Assembly (NCBI GenBank): GCA_041600415.1
Contig: JBFIKF010000004.1
Span: 186,001-250,000, forward strand
DNA from: JBFJKD01 sp041600415
GTDB lineage: Bacteria > Pseudomonadota > Gammaproteobacteria > Pseudomonadales > Porticoccaceae
DNA: 64,000 nucleotides
Direction of reading: 5' to 3'
Numbering within the stretch: position 1 is the first letter of the stretch; the number at the start of each line of letters is the position of its first letter. The position numbers were made by a program, and so were the translations under genes. Below are positions 1 to 8,281 of this stretch, piece by piece. Under the pieces are notes generated by a model. The model saw only the letters and a list, made by a program, of their open reading frames with translations. It made no database searches and had not been told where the DNA came from.

Positions 1-1018
1 TCGCATATCCCTGCCAATCCGGCAACGCTCGGTTTTCGCGCTTGGCAACCCGCACCTCAATGGTTTTCAGGTTGCCTTCCCGATCGTAACGCTCGGTGCG
101 CAGCGGATAGAAGTAGTGCTGGTCCACCCAGTACACAATTTTTGAAACAGCATAATCCGGAAGCCACGCGGGATTGGGTTCCGCCACCACCACGAATGTG
201 TCGATACCGCCATCCGCGCGATAATAGGGGTACTCGTCACCCATCATGCGAATATCCGCCGTAGCCTGATCGTAGTACTTGCCGTCGGCTCGCATCATAG
301 TGATTTTCGGGCGGTTATCGGGAAAGCGTACCGTCTGGTACAACACGTCAGCACCGATAAAGCGCCAGGACAACTCCCAGGCATCGCGCCCCGCCACATC
401 GTCGTAACCGGGCACCGTATTGGGGAACGACTCTTCTCGCCGCGGCGCTGGTGAGCGTCGCACGCGCCGCAGGGATGGCGAATAGGAAAAATTATCCAGC
501 TTGCTGGTATATTGAAGCCCGGTGCGGCGCATTACCCACAGGGTTTGTTTGCCATTATTGCGCGGTGGGTACACGTGGTGAAAAAGTTGCAGGGAATGGA
601 CTTCACCTGGTGTCGCGTTGAGCTGTCCCGCAATGCCATTACCACCACCGACCTGATTTACCATAGCCAACAGCGCGCCCTGAGTAAGGTATCCCGTGTG
701 CGTAATGGTGCCAAACGAATCCGCAAGAATGTGTGACCAGCGACCGCGATGGGTGTAGTTCATCAGGCGGTAGCCCACTTCCTCCGCGGTATAGGGCGGC
801 GCAAAGGGATACACCTCCGCAGGCATATACGGATAGACACTACTGCGTGGGGTCGCGCTGCGTAAATCAACGACCGCCTTTTCCTCAGCGGTCAGCGCCT
901 CAAGAGTGCGCCAAGTTTGCGCCGAGAGGTTTTGCCCATTGAGCGTCGAAGGTTCTTCCGCGTAAGTTAACACCGGTGCTGCGAGTAACAGCGCTGCGAG
1001 GAGTTTTTTAAAATTCAT
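1..1018 (-). CDS. DUF1329 family envelope protein (partial, 3' end beyond window)
   Basis: The reverse strand is open from an ATG at 1018 to the window edge, giving about 339 codons. The product starts MNFKKLLAALLLAAP, with a typical Sec signal peptide and likely cleavage after ...LTYA (residue 20). The mature part is rich in Tyr, Trp and Arg, with repeated segments such as YDDVAGRDAWELSWR and DQHYFYPLRTERYDREG. That is the look of DUF1329 proteins, predicted outer-membrane or periplasmic partners of DUF1302 proteins. The start codon overlaps the end of the DUF1302 gene by 11 nt, so the two are translationally coupled. Family knowledge links such pairs to RND/MMPL exporters and hydrophobic substrates; no exporter is visible here, but it could lie to the left. 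The role is inferred. The C-terminus is missing. Confidence 0.75.
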   Translation of the reverse strand, partial: MNFKKLLAALLLAAPVLTYAEEPSTLNGQNLSAQTWRTLEALTAEEKAVVDLRSATPRSSVYPYMPAEVYPFAPPYTAEEVGYRLMNYTHRGRWSHILADSFGTITHTGYLTQGALLAMVNQVGGGNGIAGQLNATPGEVHSLQLFHHVYPPRNNGKQTLWVMRRTGLQYTSKLDNFSYSPSLRRVRRSPAPRREESFPNTVPGYDDVAGRDAWELSWRFIGADVLYQTVRFPDNRPKITMMRADGKYYDQATADIRMMGDEYPYYRADGGIDTFVVVAEPNPAWLPDYAVSKIVYWVDQHYFYPLRTERYDREGNLKTIEVRVAKRENRALPDWQGYA

Positions 1019-2663
1019 ACTGTAACTCAACACCGATATTGTCCCATTTGTCATATTGCCCGTAACGGTCATCGGGATCGCCACCACCGTAGTTGGTGTA
1101 CACGAGACGGGCCTGAATGTACTGGGACAGCTCATAGGAAGTAACGAACTTATTTTTGATGCCCTGAAAACCCCGATTTGGCCCGCTATAGATTGGTGTT
1201 ACGGTTAACCCCAGTCGCAGTCTGTCACCCGTCGCCCGAATCGGTCGTCCCACATAGACAACAGGCGCAAAGTTCCAGCGATCCCCACTGGCTCCACCAA
1301 AGCCGGAGCCGAGACCTGGATGCCAGTCAAACGTGTAGTAGACAGACGGCTGAATGATCACTGAGACGCTGGCGGGAAAGGCGAAATCAAAAGCCAGGGC
1401 TCCGCGCAGCGTGTCCCGCTCGCTGATCCCGTTGGCTAATGCCCCAGAGCGCGCCGCAGCCAATTTGTCGAAATCCGCAAAGGCGACGCCTTTGGTATAG
1501 AGTGCTTCGGCGCGTATCACAATCGGCAAACTGCCAACAAACGGTACTGCCTGCATCTCCAGGGAATAATCCGCTGTTACACCAAAGTGATGTAGCCGCT
1601 TGAAGTGTGGCTGTAATATCAGGTGATCGCCATCCTCGTCACTAAAGCGTCCGACCACTGACTGCGACGCGTCCCGAGCCCACGCGTAGTAATAAATCAA
1701 TCCCCAGGTCAACGCGCCATTGGCAGAATCCAGTCGCGCGGCAAACTGATGATCTCGAAATCGGTACCAGTCGGGTTCTTCGCTATTCAGAATTCGGTCG
1801 CCGGCGGCGTTAGTATGTCCATTTAACAACTTCTCGCTGTTACGCGCGTGAATATCCTGCGGTGGGCGCAGCGGCGAAGACCAGGGCGACCCATAGGCGG
1901 GCAGTACATTTTTTTCAAAATCTGGAATCCACAACAGGTTGAGCGAGGTGTCTTGAAAATAGTAGGTGACGTTTGCCATCCACAGCGGAATGCGCCGCAG
2001 TTCATAGTCGCTGGATTCGAGCTGTACCGATTCGCGAAAATCCATGGGATTGATAACATCGATAAATTGCCCATCCATCTTTCCCCAGGCAATCTGCTGT
2101 TTGCCGAGCACCAGATCAAATTTAGGCCGCCGGTAAGAAACGTAAAGCTCGCGGGCAATGTGCTCAAAGTCGTCGTATTGCTCAAACGAGCGATCCACCC
2201 GATCGGCATAGAGCCCATTAGCGTCGTCGATATCGTACAGAGCATCGTACATCAGATGATTAACGCTGGTGATTTCCACCTGGGACGATATGCGATAGGA
2301 TAGCGCCAGCTCCAGCAAACTTTGCGCCTGGAGCCAATCGTAATCCCGCTCGCGAAATCCGACAGCCTCTTTGCTGGAGAGCAGCCTGTCCGACCAGAAA
2401 TAATAGGATCCTTTGATATTCAGATCGGGGAACTGCTGCTCCAAAGGTCGCGTCACATAGCGACCACCCGGGTCAAAGGTGGCGAGGCCCCGTTCGAACC
2501 CGTCGAGGGAAAAGCCATCGCCCCTCGCCGGAGTGGCGCATAAACACAACACGCTCAACCCCAACATTACAAACCGATGGCCAAATGCGCGACGCGCACC
2601 CCTTGCAGCCCATGTGGGCGCGACGCTACCACGCATTATCGTTATCACATTTTTAGCCTGCAT
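1008..2663 (-). CDS. DUF1302 family outer-membrane beta-barrel-like protein
   Basis: A protein of about 551 residues with an N-terminal hydrophobic stretch (MLGLSVLCLCATPARG) fitting a signal peptide. The rest alternates polar and aromatic residues in the manner of a beta-barrel. The last residue is Phe (GVELQYEF), as expected of a BAM-recognised outer-membrane protein. Segments such as DLVLGKQQIAWGKMDGQFIDVINPMDFRE are characteristic of DUF1302. The start is uncertain: candidates are TTG at 2696, ATG at 2663 (chosen, weak GAGAA upstream), ATG at 2636 and ATG at 2567, the last placing the hydrophobic core first. It forms an operon with the DUF1329 gene. A sigma70-like promoter lies about 150 nt upstream. 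DUF1302/DUF1329 pairs are recurrent but poorly characterised, so transport of a hydrophobic compound is only an inference. Confidence 0.75.
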   Translation of the reverse strand: MQAKNVITIMRGSVAPTWAARGARRAFGHRFVMLGLSVLCLCATPARGDGFSLDGFERGLATFDPGGRYVTRPLEQQFPDLNIKGSYYFWSDRLLSSKEAVGFRERDYDWLQAQSLLELALSYRISSQVEITSVNHLMYDALYDIDDANGLYADRVDRSFEQYDDFEHIARELYVSYRRPKFDLVLGKQQIAWGKMDGQFIDVINPMDFRESVQLESSDYELRRIPLWMANVTYYFQDTSLNLLWIPDFEKNVLPAYGSPWSSPLRPPQDIHARNSEKLLNGHTNAAGDRILNSEEPDWYRFRDHQFAARLDSANGALTWGLIYYYAWARDASQSVVGRFSDEDGDHLILQPHFKRLHHFGVTADYSLEMQAVPFVGSLPIVIRAEALYTKGVAFADFDKLAAARSGALANGISERDTLRGALAFDFAFPASVSVIIQPSVYYTFDWHPGLGSGFGGASGDRWNFAPVVYVGRPIRATGDRLRLGLTVTPIYSGPNRGFQGIKNKFVTSYELSQYIQARLVYTNYGGGDPDDRYGQYDKWDNIGVELQYEF

Positions 2664-2819
2664 TTCTCGTATTCCCAGGCTTCGGCCGACCCACAACAGG
2701 GCAACCAGTGCATGGCCGAGCGCGAAAATCGACTGCCTAAAAGTCTGCTGTTACGCTGGCGTGACTGTGCTGCTGTCGCGAGGGCGATAGAACCGAAGAT
2801 CGTTATTAACAAAAAACAT

Positions 2820-2848
2820 AATTTACGCACCCCGGCATTCTTTGTCAA
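2820..2848 (-). promoter_or_regulatory. Putative sigma70 promoter for the DUF1302-DUF1329 operon
   Basis: Reading the minus strand, TTGACA (2848-2843) is followed after exactly 17 nt by TAAATT (2825-2820). The predicted start near 2813 gives a 5' leader of about 150 nt before the chosen ATG. The -35 is perfect and the -10 is weaker. Confidence 0.5.
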
Positions 2849-2994
2849 AACAATTGGCCGTGGAATGTCAGGCTGTGCCCGCATAACAACCGGACTATCA
2901 GACACTAGTCATACGATTAATACCCTGCTCACCGTCGGATCTGCGAATACCTTAACGCAAACCACAACGGACCAAGATTAATCCACATTATACC

Positions 2995-3023
2995 TTGACA
3001 CTCCAATTTTCCATATTTAGAAT
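2995..3023 (+). promoter_or_regulatory. Near-consensus sigma70 promoter immediately before iclR-type gene
   Basis: TTGACA (2995-3000), 17 nt, then TAGAAT (3018-3023). Transcription would start at about 3030, one or two bases before the ATG at 3032. There is no Shine-Dalgarno sequence between the -10 and the ATG. This predicts a leaderless mRNA, or an unusually placed promoter serving the downstream genes. Confidence 0.65.
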
Positions 3024-3031
3024 TATTTTTC

Positions 3032-3796
3032 ATGAATGTGAAATCCGCAGATCGCGCCCTTGCCGTTCTCGAAGTCTTTAGCGACCTCGGCAAACCCCTG
3101 TCCTTGAGCGAATTGTCGCGGCTGACCAGTACTCCCATCAGCAGTTGTCACGGTCTGGTGCACACGTTAAAACAACGTGGTTATCTGTATGCGCTACAGG
3201 GTAGTCGCCAGTTTTATCCCACCAAACGCCTGGAGCAGATGGCGCTGGCCATCGCCCGCCACGACCCCATCCTGGCGCGCCTGGTGCCCCATATGCAGGC
3301 CCTGCGCGATATCACAGGGGAAACCATTATTCTCGGCAAAAGTCACGACCAAAACGTGATTTATCTGGAAGTGGTGGAAGGCACTGCCACGATACGCTAT
3401 ACCGCGCAGGCCGGGGAGCAAAAACCCCTCCACTCCAGCGCCATTGGCAAGGCGATACTGGCTCATCTGGATGCTCACACCCTGGCGCAGACCGTCGCGA
3501 CATTGCCCCTGACACGCATAACCGACAACACCATCACATCAATCCGAAAATTACACGCAGACATCAAGCTCACGCGTCAACGGGGCTATAGTCTCACCCG
3601 CGGTGAAAACGTAGCGGATGTGATGGCCATCGCCATCGCCATCGACCTCGGCGGTGGTCAGGATCCTGTGGGGCTCGCCGTGGCCGGACCTCTGCAACGT
3701 ATGCAGGACAAACTGGAGCAACAGATCGAGGCGCTATGTGCCGCCAAATCGCGCCTCGACGCGGCTGGATTCACCACCACTGGAGAATTATCTTGA
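3032..3796 (+). CDS. IclR-family transcriptional regulator
   Basis: 254 residues, the usual IclR length. Residues 3-60 form a winged helix-turn-helix (KSADRALAVLEVFSDLG, then LSELSRLTSTPISSCHGLVHTLKQRGY). Residues 75-245 form the effector-binding domain, with the family motif LHSSAIGKAILAHL. IclR proteins usually repress or activate an adjacent catabolic operon in response to a small acid or CoA pathway intermediate. Here the next four genes (crotonase, mutase large, mutase small, MeaB) follow on the same strand with overlapping or near-abutting ends, so they are the obvious targets together with the regulator itself. The stop codon overlaps the TTG start of the crotonase gene. Family assignment is firm; the effector is unknown. 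Confidence 0.9.
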   Translation: MNVKSADRALAVLEVFSDLGKPLSLSELSRLTSTPISSCHGLVHTLKQRGYLYALQGSRQFYPTKRLEQMALAIARHDPILARLVPHMQALRDITGETIILGKSHDQNVIYLEVVEGTATIRYTAQAGEQKPLHSSAIGKAILAHLDAHTLAQTVATLPLTRITDNTITSIRKLHADIKLTRQRGYSLTRGENVADVMAIAIAIDLGGGQDPVGLAVAGPLQRMQDKLEQQIEALCAAKSRLDAAGFTTTGELS

Positions 3797-4593
3797 GTCC
3801 CACCACAACATCCGCACCCACCAGCTCATTGATTCTCGTGCACACCGATCGCGATATTCTGTATATCACCCTCAACCGCCCGGAAAAGCACAATGCCCTA
3901 AGCAGCGCCGCACTAAACACTCTGCGAGACACTTTCCTCAAGTATGCCGGGAACGCTACCCTCAAAGCAGCGGTGCTCACGGGTGCCGGGGAGAAAAGTT
4001 TTGCCGCCGGCGGCGATCTGGTGGAGTTCGACGGTATCCGCACGCCGCAGCAGGTACTCGACATGCGCACTCTGGCCAGGAGCGCACTGGATGCCGTGCG
4101 CGACTTTCCGGTACCAGTAGTAGCTGCGCTCAACGGTCACGCCCGAGGCGGTGGCGCGGAACTGGCGGTCGCCTGTGATCTGCGCATCAGTACCCACCTG
4201 GCGCGCATCGGCTTTATACAACGACGGCTGAATATCACCACTGCCTGGGGGGGTGGCGTCGATTTGATGAAACTGGTGGGTCCAGCGAGGGGTTTACACC
4301 TGCTAACCAGCGGCGAACTGATCGACGCACAAACCGCGCAATCCATGGGCCTGATAGAAGCCGTCGCCGCTCCCGAACAACCCCTGAGTGAACTGATCGA
4401 ACAATTTACCGCATCCTTCCGTGCTCTGACACCCCTGGTGGCGCGCGGCTATAAAAGCCTTAGTCGAGCCGAAAAACAGGGCGCAAGTTGCGCCCAACTG
4501 GCCGCGCTGGAACAGCAATCCCTGATTGCTACCTGGGTTCACGACGATCATTGGAACGCCGTGGCCAACGCCTTTAACCCTGGCAAAAAATAG
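3793..4593 (+). CDS. Crotonase-fold enzyme, probably a short-chain acyl-CoA decarboxylase rather than a hydratase
   Basis: I start this at TTG 3793 (266 aa), because GGAGAA at 3782-3787 is well placed and the TTGA overlaps the IclR stop. An upstream ATG at 3736 lies inside iclR and adds non-family residues. The crotonase fold is clear: LNRPEKHNALS, AAGGDLVEFDG and GHARGGGAELAVACDLR (oxyanion hole). Glu123 corresponds to the first hydratase glutamate, but the second (Glu164 of rat crotonase) is Gln143, in GFIQRRLNITTAWGGG. A missing second Glu argues against water addition. The GF..(x10)WGG pattern resembles, from memory, ECHDC1-type ethylmalonyl/methylmalonyl-CoA decarboxylases; in E. coli a related crotonase-fold methylmalonyl-CoA decarboxylase (YgfG/ScpB) also sits beside a mutase and a MeaB homologue. 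Decarboxylation of a malonyl-type CoA ester is therefore my preferred, unproven reading. Confidence 0.8.
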   Translation: MSPTTTSAPTSSLILVHTDRDILYITLNRPEKHNALSSAALNTLRDTFLKYAGNATLKAAVLTGAGEKSFAAGGDLVEFDGIRTPQQVLDMRTLARSALDAVRDFPVPVVAALNGHARGGGAELAVACDLRISTHLARIGFIQRRLNITTAWGGGVDLMKLVGPARGLHLLTSGELIDAQTAQSMGLIEAVAAPEQPLSELIEQFTASFRALTPLVARGYKSLSRAEKQGASCAQLAALEQQSLIATWVHDDHWNAVANAFNPGKK

Positions 4594-4610
4594 CCTTTCG
4601 GAGAGTTTTA

Positions 4611-6215
4611 ATGAACAGCGACACACCCGCGGACACACCGACGTTTCGCACTCCATCCGGTATCGATATACCGGCACTGGTGACCGCAGATATGGTGGCC
4701 ATAGATCAGGACGAAAGGCCCGCCGAATACCCCTTTACCCGTGGCATTTTTCCGGACGGGTATCGCGGTCGTCTGTGGACCATCCGTCAGTATTCCGGCT
4801 TTGGCTCCGCCGAAGAAACCAACGCGCGCTACAAATGGTTACTGGAACACGGCCAGACGGGCTTGTCTGTCGCCCTCGATCTCCCCACCCAGTGCGGCTA
4901 CGATCCCACTGACCCCATCGCCAACTCCGAAATCGGCAAGGTCGGCGTTTCTATCTCCAATCTGGCGGAGATGGAGTTGCTGTTTGATGGCATCGACGTG
5001 GGCAGTATTTCCACTTCTTTTACCATCAACGGCACGGCTGCGATCATTTACGCCATGTATCTGGCGGTCGCCGACAAGCAGGGCGTGCCGCGCAGCAAAG
5101 TGACCGGCACCATTCAAAACGATATCCTCAAAGAGTTTGTCGCGCGCGGCACCTGGATATTCCCGGTACGACCCTCCATGCGCCTGGTGGCGGACAGTAT
5201 TCTGTTCGCCAACGAACAGAGCCCGCGCTTCAACGCCATCAGTATCGCCGGCGCCCATGTGCGCGATGCGGGCTCTACCGCCGTCGAGGAAATGGGTTAC
5301 ACCCTGGCCAATGGCCTGGCCTATGTCGACGAGTTGCTCAAGCGCGGTGGCAATATTGAAAAATTTGCGGCACGCCTCAGCTTTTTCTTTTATGTGCACA
5401 TGGATCTGTTTGAGGAGGTCGCAAAATTTCGTGCGGGCCGCCGCCTGTGGGCAAAACTGCTGTCCGAACGCTACGGCGTCACCGACCCGAAGGCCCTGCT
5501 GTTTCGATTTGGGGTGGTGTGTGGCGGCTCGTCTCTGATCGCTCCGCAGCCCTACAACAACGTGGCACGGGTCAGCGTGGAAACCATGGCAGCTGTGCTG
5601 GGCGGTGCCCAGTCGATCTTTACCTGCGCCTTCGACGAGGCGTACCAAATCCCCACCGAACACAGCGCGGAAATCGCCCTGCGTACCCAGCAGGTAATCG
5701 CCCACGAAAGCGGTATCGCCAACACCGTAGACCCACTGGGGGGCAGTTATTATGTGGAATGGCTGACCAATCAGATGGAAGAGCGCATCGTTGCGGTGAT
5801 GGATGAGCTGGACAACTACGGCGGCGTTATAAAATCGATCGAAGATGGCTATATGCAGATGCGGATCGCCGAACAGGCTATGCGGCGCAAGCAAAACACC
5901 GACAGTGGCGCGCGCATCGTGGTCGGGCAGAACAAATACCGCCGCGATGCAACCCCGGAAGAACGGGGAGAAATATTCAAAATGGATCCCCAGGCACAAC
6001 AAAATGTCCTGCAAAAATACCAGAAGATTCTGGGCAGTCGCGATCCGGCCGCCGTCGCGGAACAACTCAGAAAATTAACGCAGGCGGCTGCCAGGGACAA
6101 CGATAATTTAATGCCCTATCTGGTGGATTGCTGCCACGCCTACGCCACCGTCGGCGAAATGGTCAACGCATTGAAAACCGTGTGGGGCGAATTCCAGGAA
6201 CCCATTCAGTTTTAG
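4611..6215 (+). CDS. Adenosylcobalamin-dependent acyl-CoA mutase, large (catalytic) subunit, methylmalonyl-CoA mutase type
   Basis: 534 residues covering only the TIM-barrel catalytic part; the B12-binding domain is the separate gene 47 nt downstream. Aligned by eye with the Propionibacterium methylmalonyl-CoA mutase at a constant offset of 28, the key residues are present: Tyr61 (Tyr89) in RQYSGFG, Gln169 (Gln197) in GTIQNDILKEF, Arg179 (Arg207) in FVARGTWIFP and His216 (His244) in AGAHVRDAG. Tyr plus Arg is the carboxylate-binding pair of methylmalonyl-type mutases, against Phe/Gln in isobutyryl-CoA and Ile in 2-hydroxyisobutyryl-CoA mutases. The surrounding segments (LDLPTQCGYD, ARGTWIFPVRPS) differ from classical mutases and lean towards ethylmalonyl-CoA mutase, so the substrate may be a homologue of methylmalonyl-CoA. 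The gene has a GGAGAG ribosome binding site and is followed by the small subunit and MeaB. Confidence 0.88.
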   Translation: MNSDTPADTPTFRTPSGIDIPALVTADMVAIDQDERPAEYPFTRGIFPDGYRGRLWTIRQYSGFGSAEETNARYKWLLEHGQTGLSVALDLPTQCGYDPTDPIANSEIGKVGVSISNLAEMELLFDGIDVGSISTSFTINGTAAIIYAMYLAVADKQGVPRSKVTGTIQNDILKEFVARGTWIFPVRPSMRLVADSILFANEQSPRFNAISIAGAHVRDAGSTAVEEMGYTLANGLAYVDELLKRGGNIEKFAARLSFFFYVHMDLFEEVAKFRAGRRLWAKLLSERYGVTDPKALLFRFGVVCGGSSLIAPQPYNNVARVSVETMAAVLGGAQSIFTCAFDEAYQIPTEHSAEIALRTQQVIAHESGIANTVDPLGGSYYVEWLTNQMEERIVAVMDELDNYGGVIKSIEDGYMQMRIAEQAMRRKQNTDSGARIVVGQNKYRRDATPEERGEIFKMDPQAQQNVLQKYQKILGSRDPAAVAEQLRKLTQAAARDNDNLMPYLVDCCHAYATVGEMVNALKTVWGEFQEPIQF

Positions 6216-6262
6216 CCGAGCGTATCAAGCGCCGCAACGCCGACCCACAGGAGAGAGCTTCA

Positions 6263-6661
6263 ATGTCACTACAAGGTAAGCGCTTTTTAATCGCCAAGCC
6301 CGGACTGGATGGCCACGACGTGGGGGCCAAAGTGATTGCGTTGGCGTTACGCGATGCCGGTGCGGACGTCATTTACACTGGTCTGCGCAAAAGTCCGGAC
6401 TACATTGCCCAGGTAGCGGTAGACGAAGATGTCGATGTGCTCGGGTTGAGTATCTTATCCGGCAGTCATATCGCCCTGGTGGAACAAACATTGGCGTGCC
6501 TGGCGGCGCTCAATGCCCAGGATATAAAAATCATGGTGGGCGGCATTATCCCCCCCGAAGATCGTGAACCCCTGCGCGCCCTGGGCGTGGTCGGGGTATT
6601 TACCGACGAAAACACCCTTGACGATATGATTCAGACCATCGACCGGGTGCTGGCGCAATGA
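6263..6661 (+). CDS. Mutase small subunit, cobalamin-binding domain protein
   Basis: 132 residues from ATG 6263. I chose this over an upstream in-frame ATG at 6128 because CAGGAGAGA lies at 6248-6256 and the family starts at this point (MSLQGKRFLIAKPGLDGHD). It is a complete Rossmann-type B12-binding domain with DGHDVG (the DxHxxG motif, whose His is the lower axial cobalt ligand), then GLSILSGSH, then GGIIPPED. Its length matches stand-alone B subunits of archaeal-type methylmalonyl-CoA, isobutyryl-CoA and 2-hydroxyisobutyryl-CoA mutases. It should pair with the upstream large subunit to form the active heterotetramer. The stop codon overlaps the MeaB start in an ATGA arrangement. Confidence 0.93.
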   Translation: MSLQGKRFLIAKPGLDGHDVGAKVIALALRDAGADVIYTGLRKSPDYIAQVAVDEDVDVLGLSILSGSHIALVEQTLACLAALNAQDIKIMVGGIIPPEDREPLRALGVVGVFTDENTLDDMIQTIDRVLAQ

Positions 6662-7596
6662 CCAACCCTGCAACCCCTGGCGCACTGGATCGGCGCGCAT
6701 TAGCGCGACGTCTGACCCAGGCGCTGGAAGCCAGCGCGCACCAATCCCTGGCGAGTTTCGGCAAGGCCCGCCATGGATATACGCCACGCATCGGCATCAC
6801 CGGAGCGCCGGGCGCGGGTAAAAGCACCCTGATCGACCAGTTAGCCCTGCGCCGCATCGAACGCTACGACCCTGTAACGGGGCGCATGGCCGTGCTTGCC
6901 ATTGATCCGAGCAGCCCACTCTCCCGGGGTTCGATCCTCGGGGATCGCATACGTATGGCAAAAGTGGCTGGCGACCCGCGGTTTTATATTCGCTCCGTCC
7001 CCAGCCGTCGCTCCCAGGACGGGTTATGCGACAACGTCGCAGATTTATTGTTGGTACTGGAAGGCTATCGCTTCGACGAAATTCTGCTGGAAACCGTCGG
7101 CGTCGGCCAGGCGGAGTACGCAGTGCGCAATCAGGTCGACACCGTGGTGCTCATCATTCCACCCAACGCCGGAGATACCGTGCAAGCCATGAAAGCCGGT
7201 ATCGTGGAAATTGCGGACATTATCGTTATCAACAAAAGCGATTTGCCGGAGGCCGACAAAACGCGGCTCGAACTAAGCGCGATTGTTGAGCGCCACAGGT
7301 ATTACGCGGCAGACTGGCAACCCATGGTGCTAATGGTCTCCGCGCTCGGGGGCACGGGGATAGACGCATTACACGATGCAATTGACGCACACCAGACATG
7401 GGTGCGCCGGACTAAATCTGCGGATCAGGTGCGTCGCGAACGGGCTCGCCACCATGTCGAAAGTCTGCTGGAGCGCAGTTTACGCACCCATATCAGCAAC
7501 GCCGAAGCGGATTTGTTTGAACAGTCCATGAGCGACGCCTTTCAGACACTGGCAAAACGCCTCGCCGCAGACGCGAATCAGGCAAACAATGGATAA
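6658..7596 (+). CDS. meaB: MeaB/ArgK-type GTPase chaperone of the B12 mutase
   Basis: 312 residues, the usual length for MeaB. The P-loop is GAPGAGKST (residues 46-54), followed by AIDPSSPLSRGSILGDRIRM, the ETVGVGQAE switch segment and the NKSD guanine-specificity motif. The C-terminal helical dimerisation arm is present. MeaB proteins use GTP hydrolysis to gate cobalamin loading and to eject inactivated cofactor from the mutase. Its ATGA overlap with the small-subunit gene supports a dedicated role for this mutase. The gene ends 57 nt before the convergent cysC. Confidence 0.93.
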   Translation: MTNPATPGALDRRALARRLTQALEASAHQSLASFGKARHGYTPRIGITGAPGAGKSTLIDQLALRRIERYDPVTGRMAVLAIDPSSPLSRGSILGDRIRMAKVAGDPRFYIRSVPSRRSQDGLCDNVADLLLVLEGYRFDEILLETVGVGQAEYAVRNQVDTVVLIIPPNAGDTVQAMKAGIVEIADIIVINKSDLPEADKTRLELSAIVERHRYYAADWQPMVLMVSALGGTGIDALHDAIDAHQTWVRRTKSADQVRRERARHHVESLLERSLRTHISNAEADLFEQSMSDAFQTLAKRLAADANQANNG

Positions 7597-7653
7597 CGTA
7601 AAATTCGATCGCCGGGATAACCCGTTTGGATAGATACTGCCTGGATAAATAGA

Positions 7654-8247
7654 TTAAATAAACCCGCGTTTGGTCAGATAGGCGAGCAACTGCTCCACGC
7701 AGGTAGCAATGTCATGACTGCCCGCGTCCACCACAACCTCCGGCGCCTCGGGTGGTTCATAGGCGGAATCGATACCCGTAAAGTTGGGTATTTCTCCCGC
7801 GCGAGCTTTCTTATACAGACCTTTGGGATCCCGCTGTTCACACACCTCCAGCGCGGTCGCGACGTGCACTTCGATAAATTCCTGATCTTCCACCAGATCG
7901 CGAGCAAGTTGGCGCTCGACCCGAAACGGAGAAATAAAGGCCGTCATAACAATCAGGCCGGCGTCCACGAACAACTTCGCGGCTTCACCGATGCGGCGAA
8001 TATTTTCCACCCGATCGGCGTCACTAAACCCCAGATCCCGGTTCAGACCATGGCGCACATTGTCGCCATCGAGCAGATAGCAATGGTGTCCTTTTTCAAA
8101 CAGTGCCCGCTCCAGCGCATTGGCCAAAGTGGACTTGCCCGCTCCGCTCAGACCGGTAAACCAGATCACACAGGGCTTTTGTTGTTTGCGTTGCGCACGC
8201 TCCTGTTTGGAAACCACCGCGTCGTGCCAGGTCAGGTTACTACTCAT
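7654..8247 (-). CDS. cysC: Adenylylsulfate kinase
   Basis: 197 residues matching stand-alone APS kinase: Walker [40 protein letters not shown] and [13 protein letters not shown]. It phosphorylates adenosine 5'-phosphosulfate to PAPS, used in assimilatory sulfate reduction or as sulfate donor. PAPS is also the donor for sulfotransferases such as the one encoded at 31758-32492. It lies 34 nt downstream of ssb on the same strand and is not next to cysD/cysN, so it may be expressed with the MFS-ssb unit. Confidence 0.95.
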   Translation of the reverse strand: MSSNLTWHDAVVSKQERAQRKQQKPCVIWFTGLSGAGKSTLANALERALFEKGHHCYLLDGDNVRHGLNRDLGFSDADRVENIRRIGEAAKLFVDAGLIVMTAFISPFRVERQLARDLVEDQEFIEVHVATALEVCEQRDPKGLYKKARAGEIPNFTGIDSAYEPPEAPEVVVDAGSHDIATCVEQLLAYLTKRGFI

Positions 8248-8281
8248 AACGGTGTCCCGTAACTTTGTTCAACGGCCCGGA

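Larger units (their letters stand above)
2664..3031. other. Divergent intergenic region between DUF1302 and iclR genes
   Basis: About 370 nt with no supported gene. It holds two divergent sigma70-like promoters (2848-2820 minus, 2995-3023 plus). The intervening 150 nt is the natural place for an IclR operator, but I could not pick out one convincing palindrome. Small ORFs here lack ribosome binding sites and protein-like composition. Confidence 0.6.

Noticed and set aside
512..942. Two small plus-strand ORFs opposite the DUF1329 gene
   Set aside because: The minus-strand frame is open throughout with a signal peptide and family-like sequence; the plus-strand ORFs are its shadows.
4839..6065. 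408-codon ORF antisense to the mutase large-subunit gene
   Set aside because: It lies wholly inside a clearly coding gene, with no ribosome site and no recognisable motifs; long antisense ORFs are expected from GC-rich codon bias.
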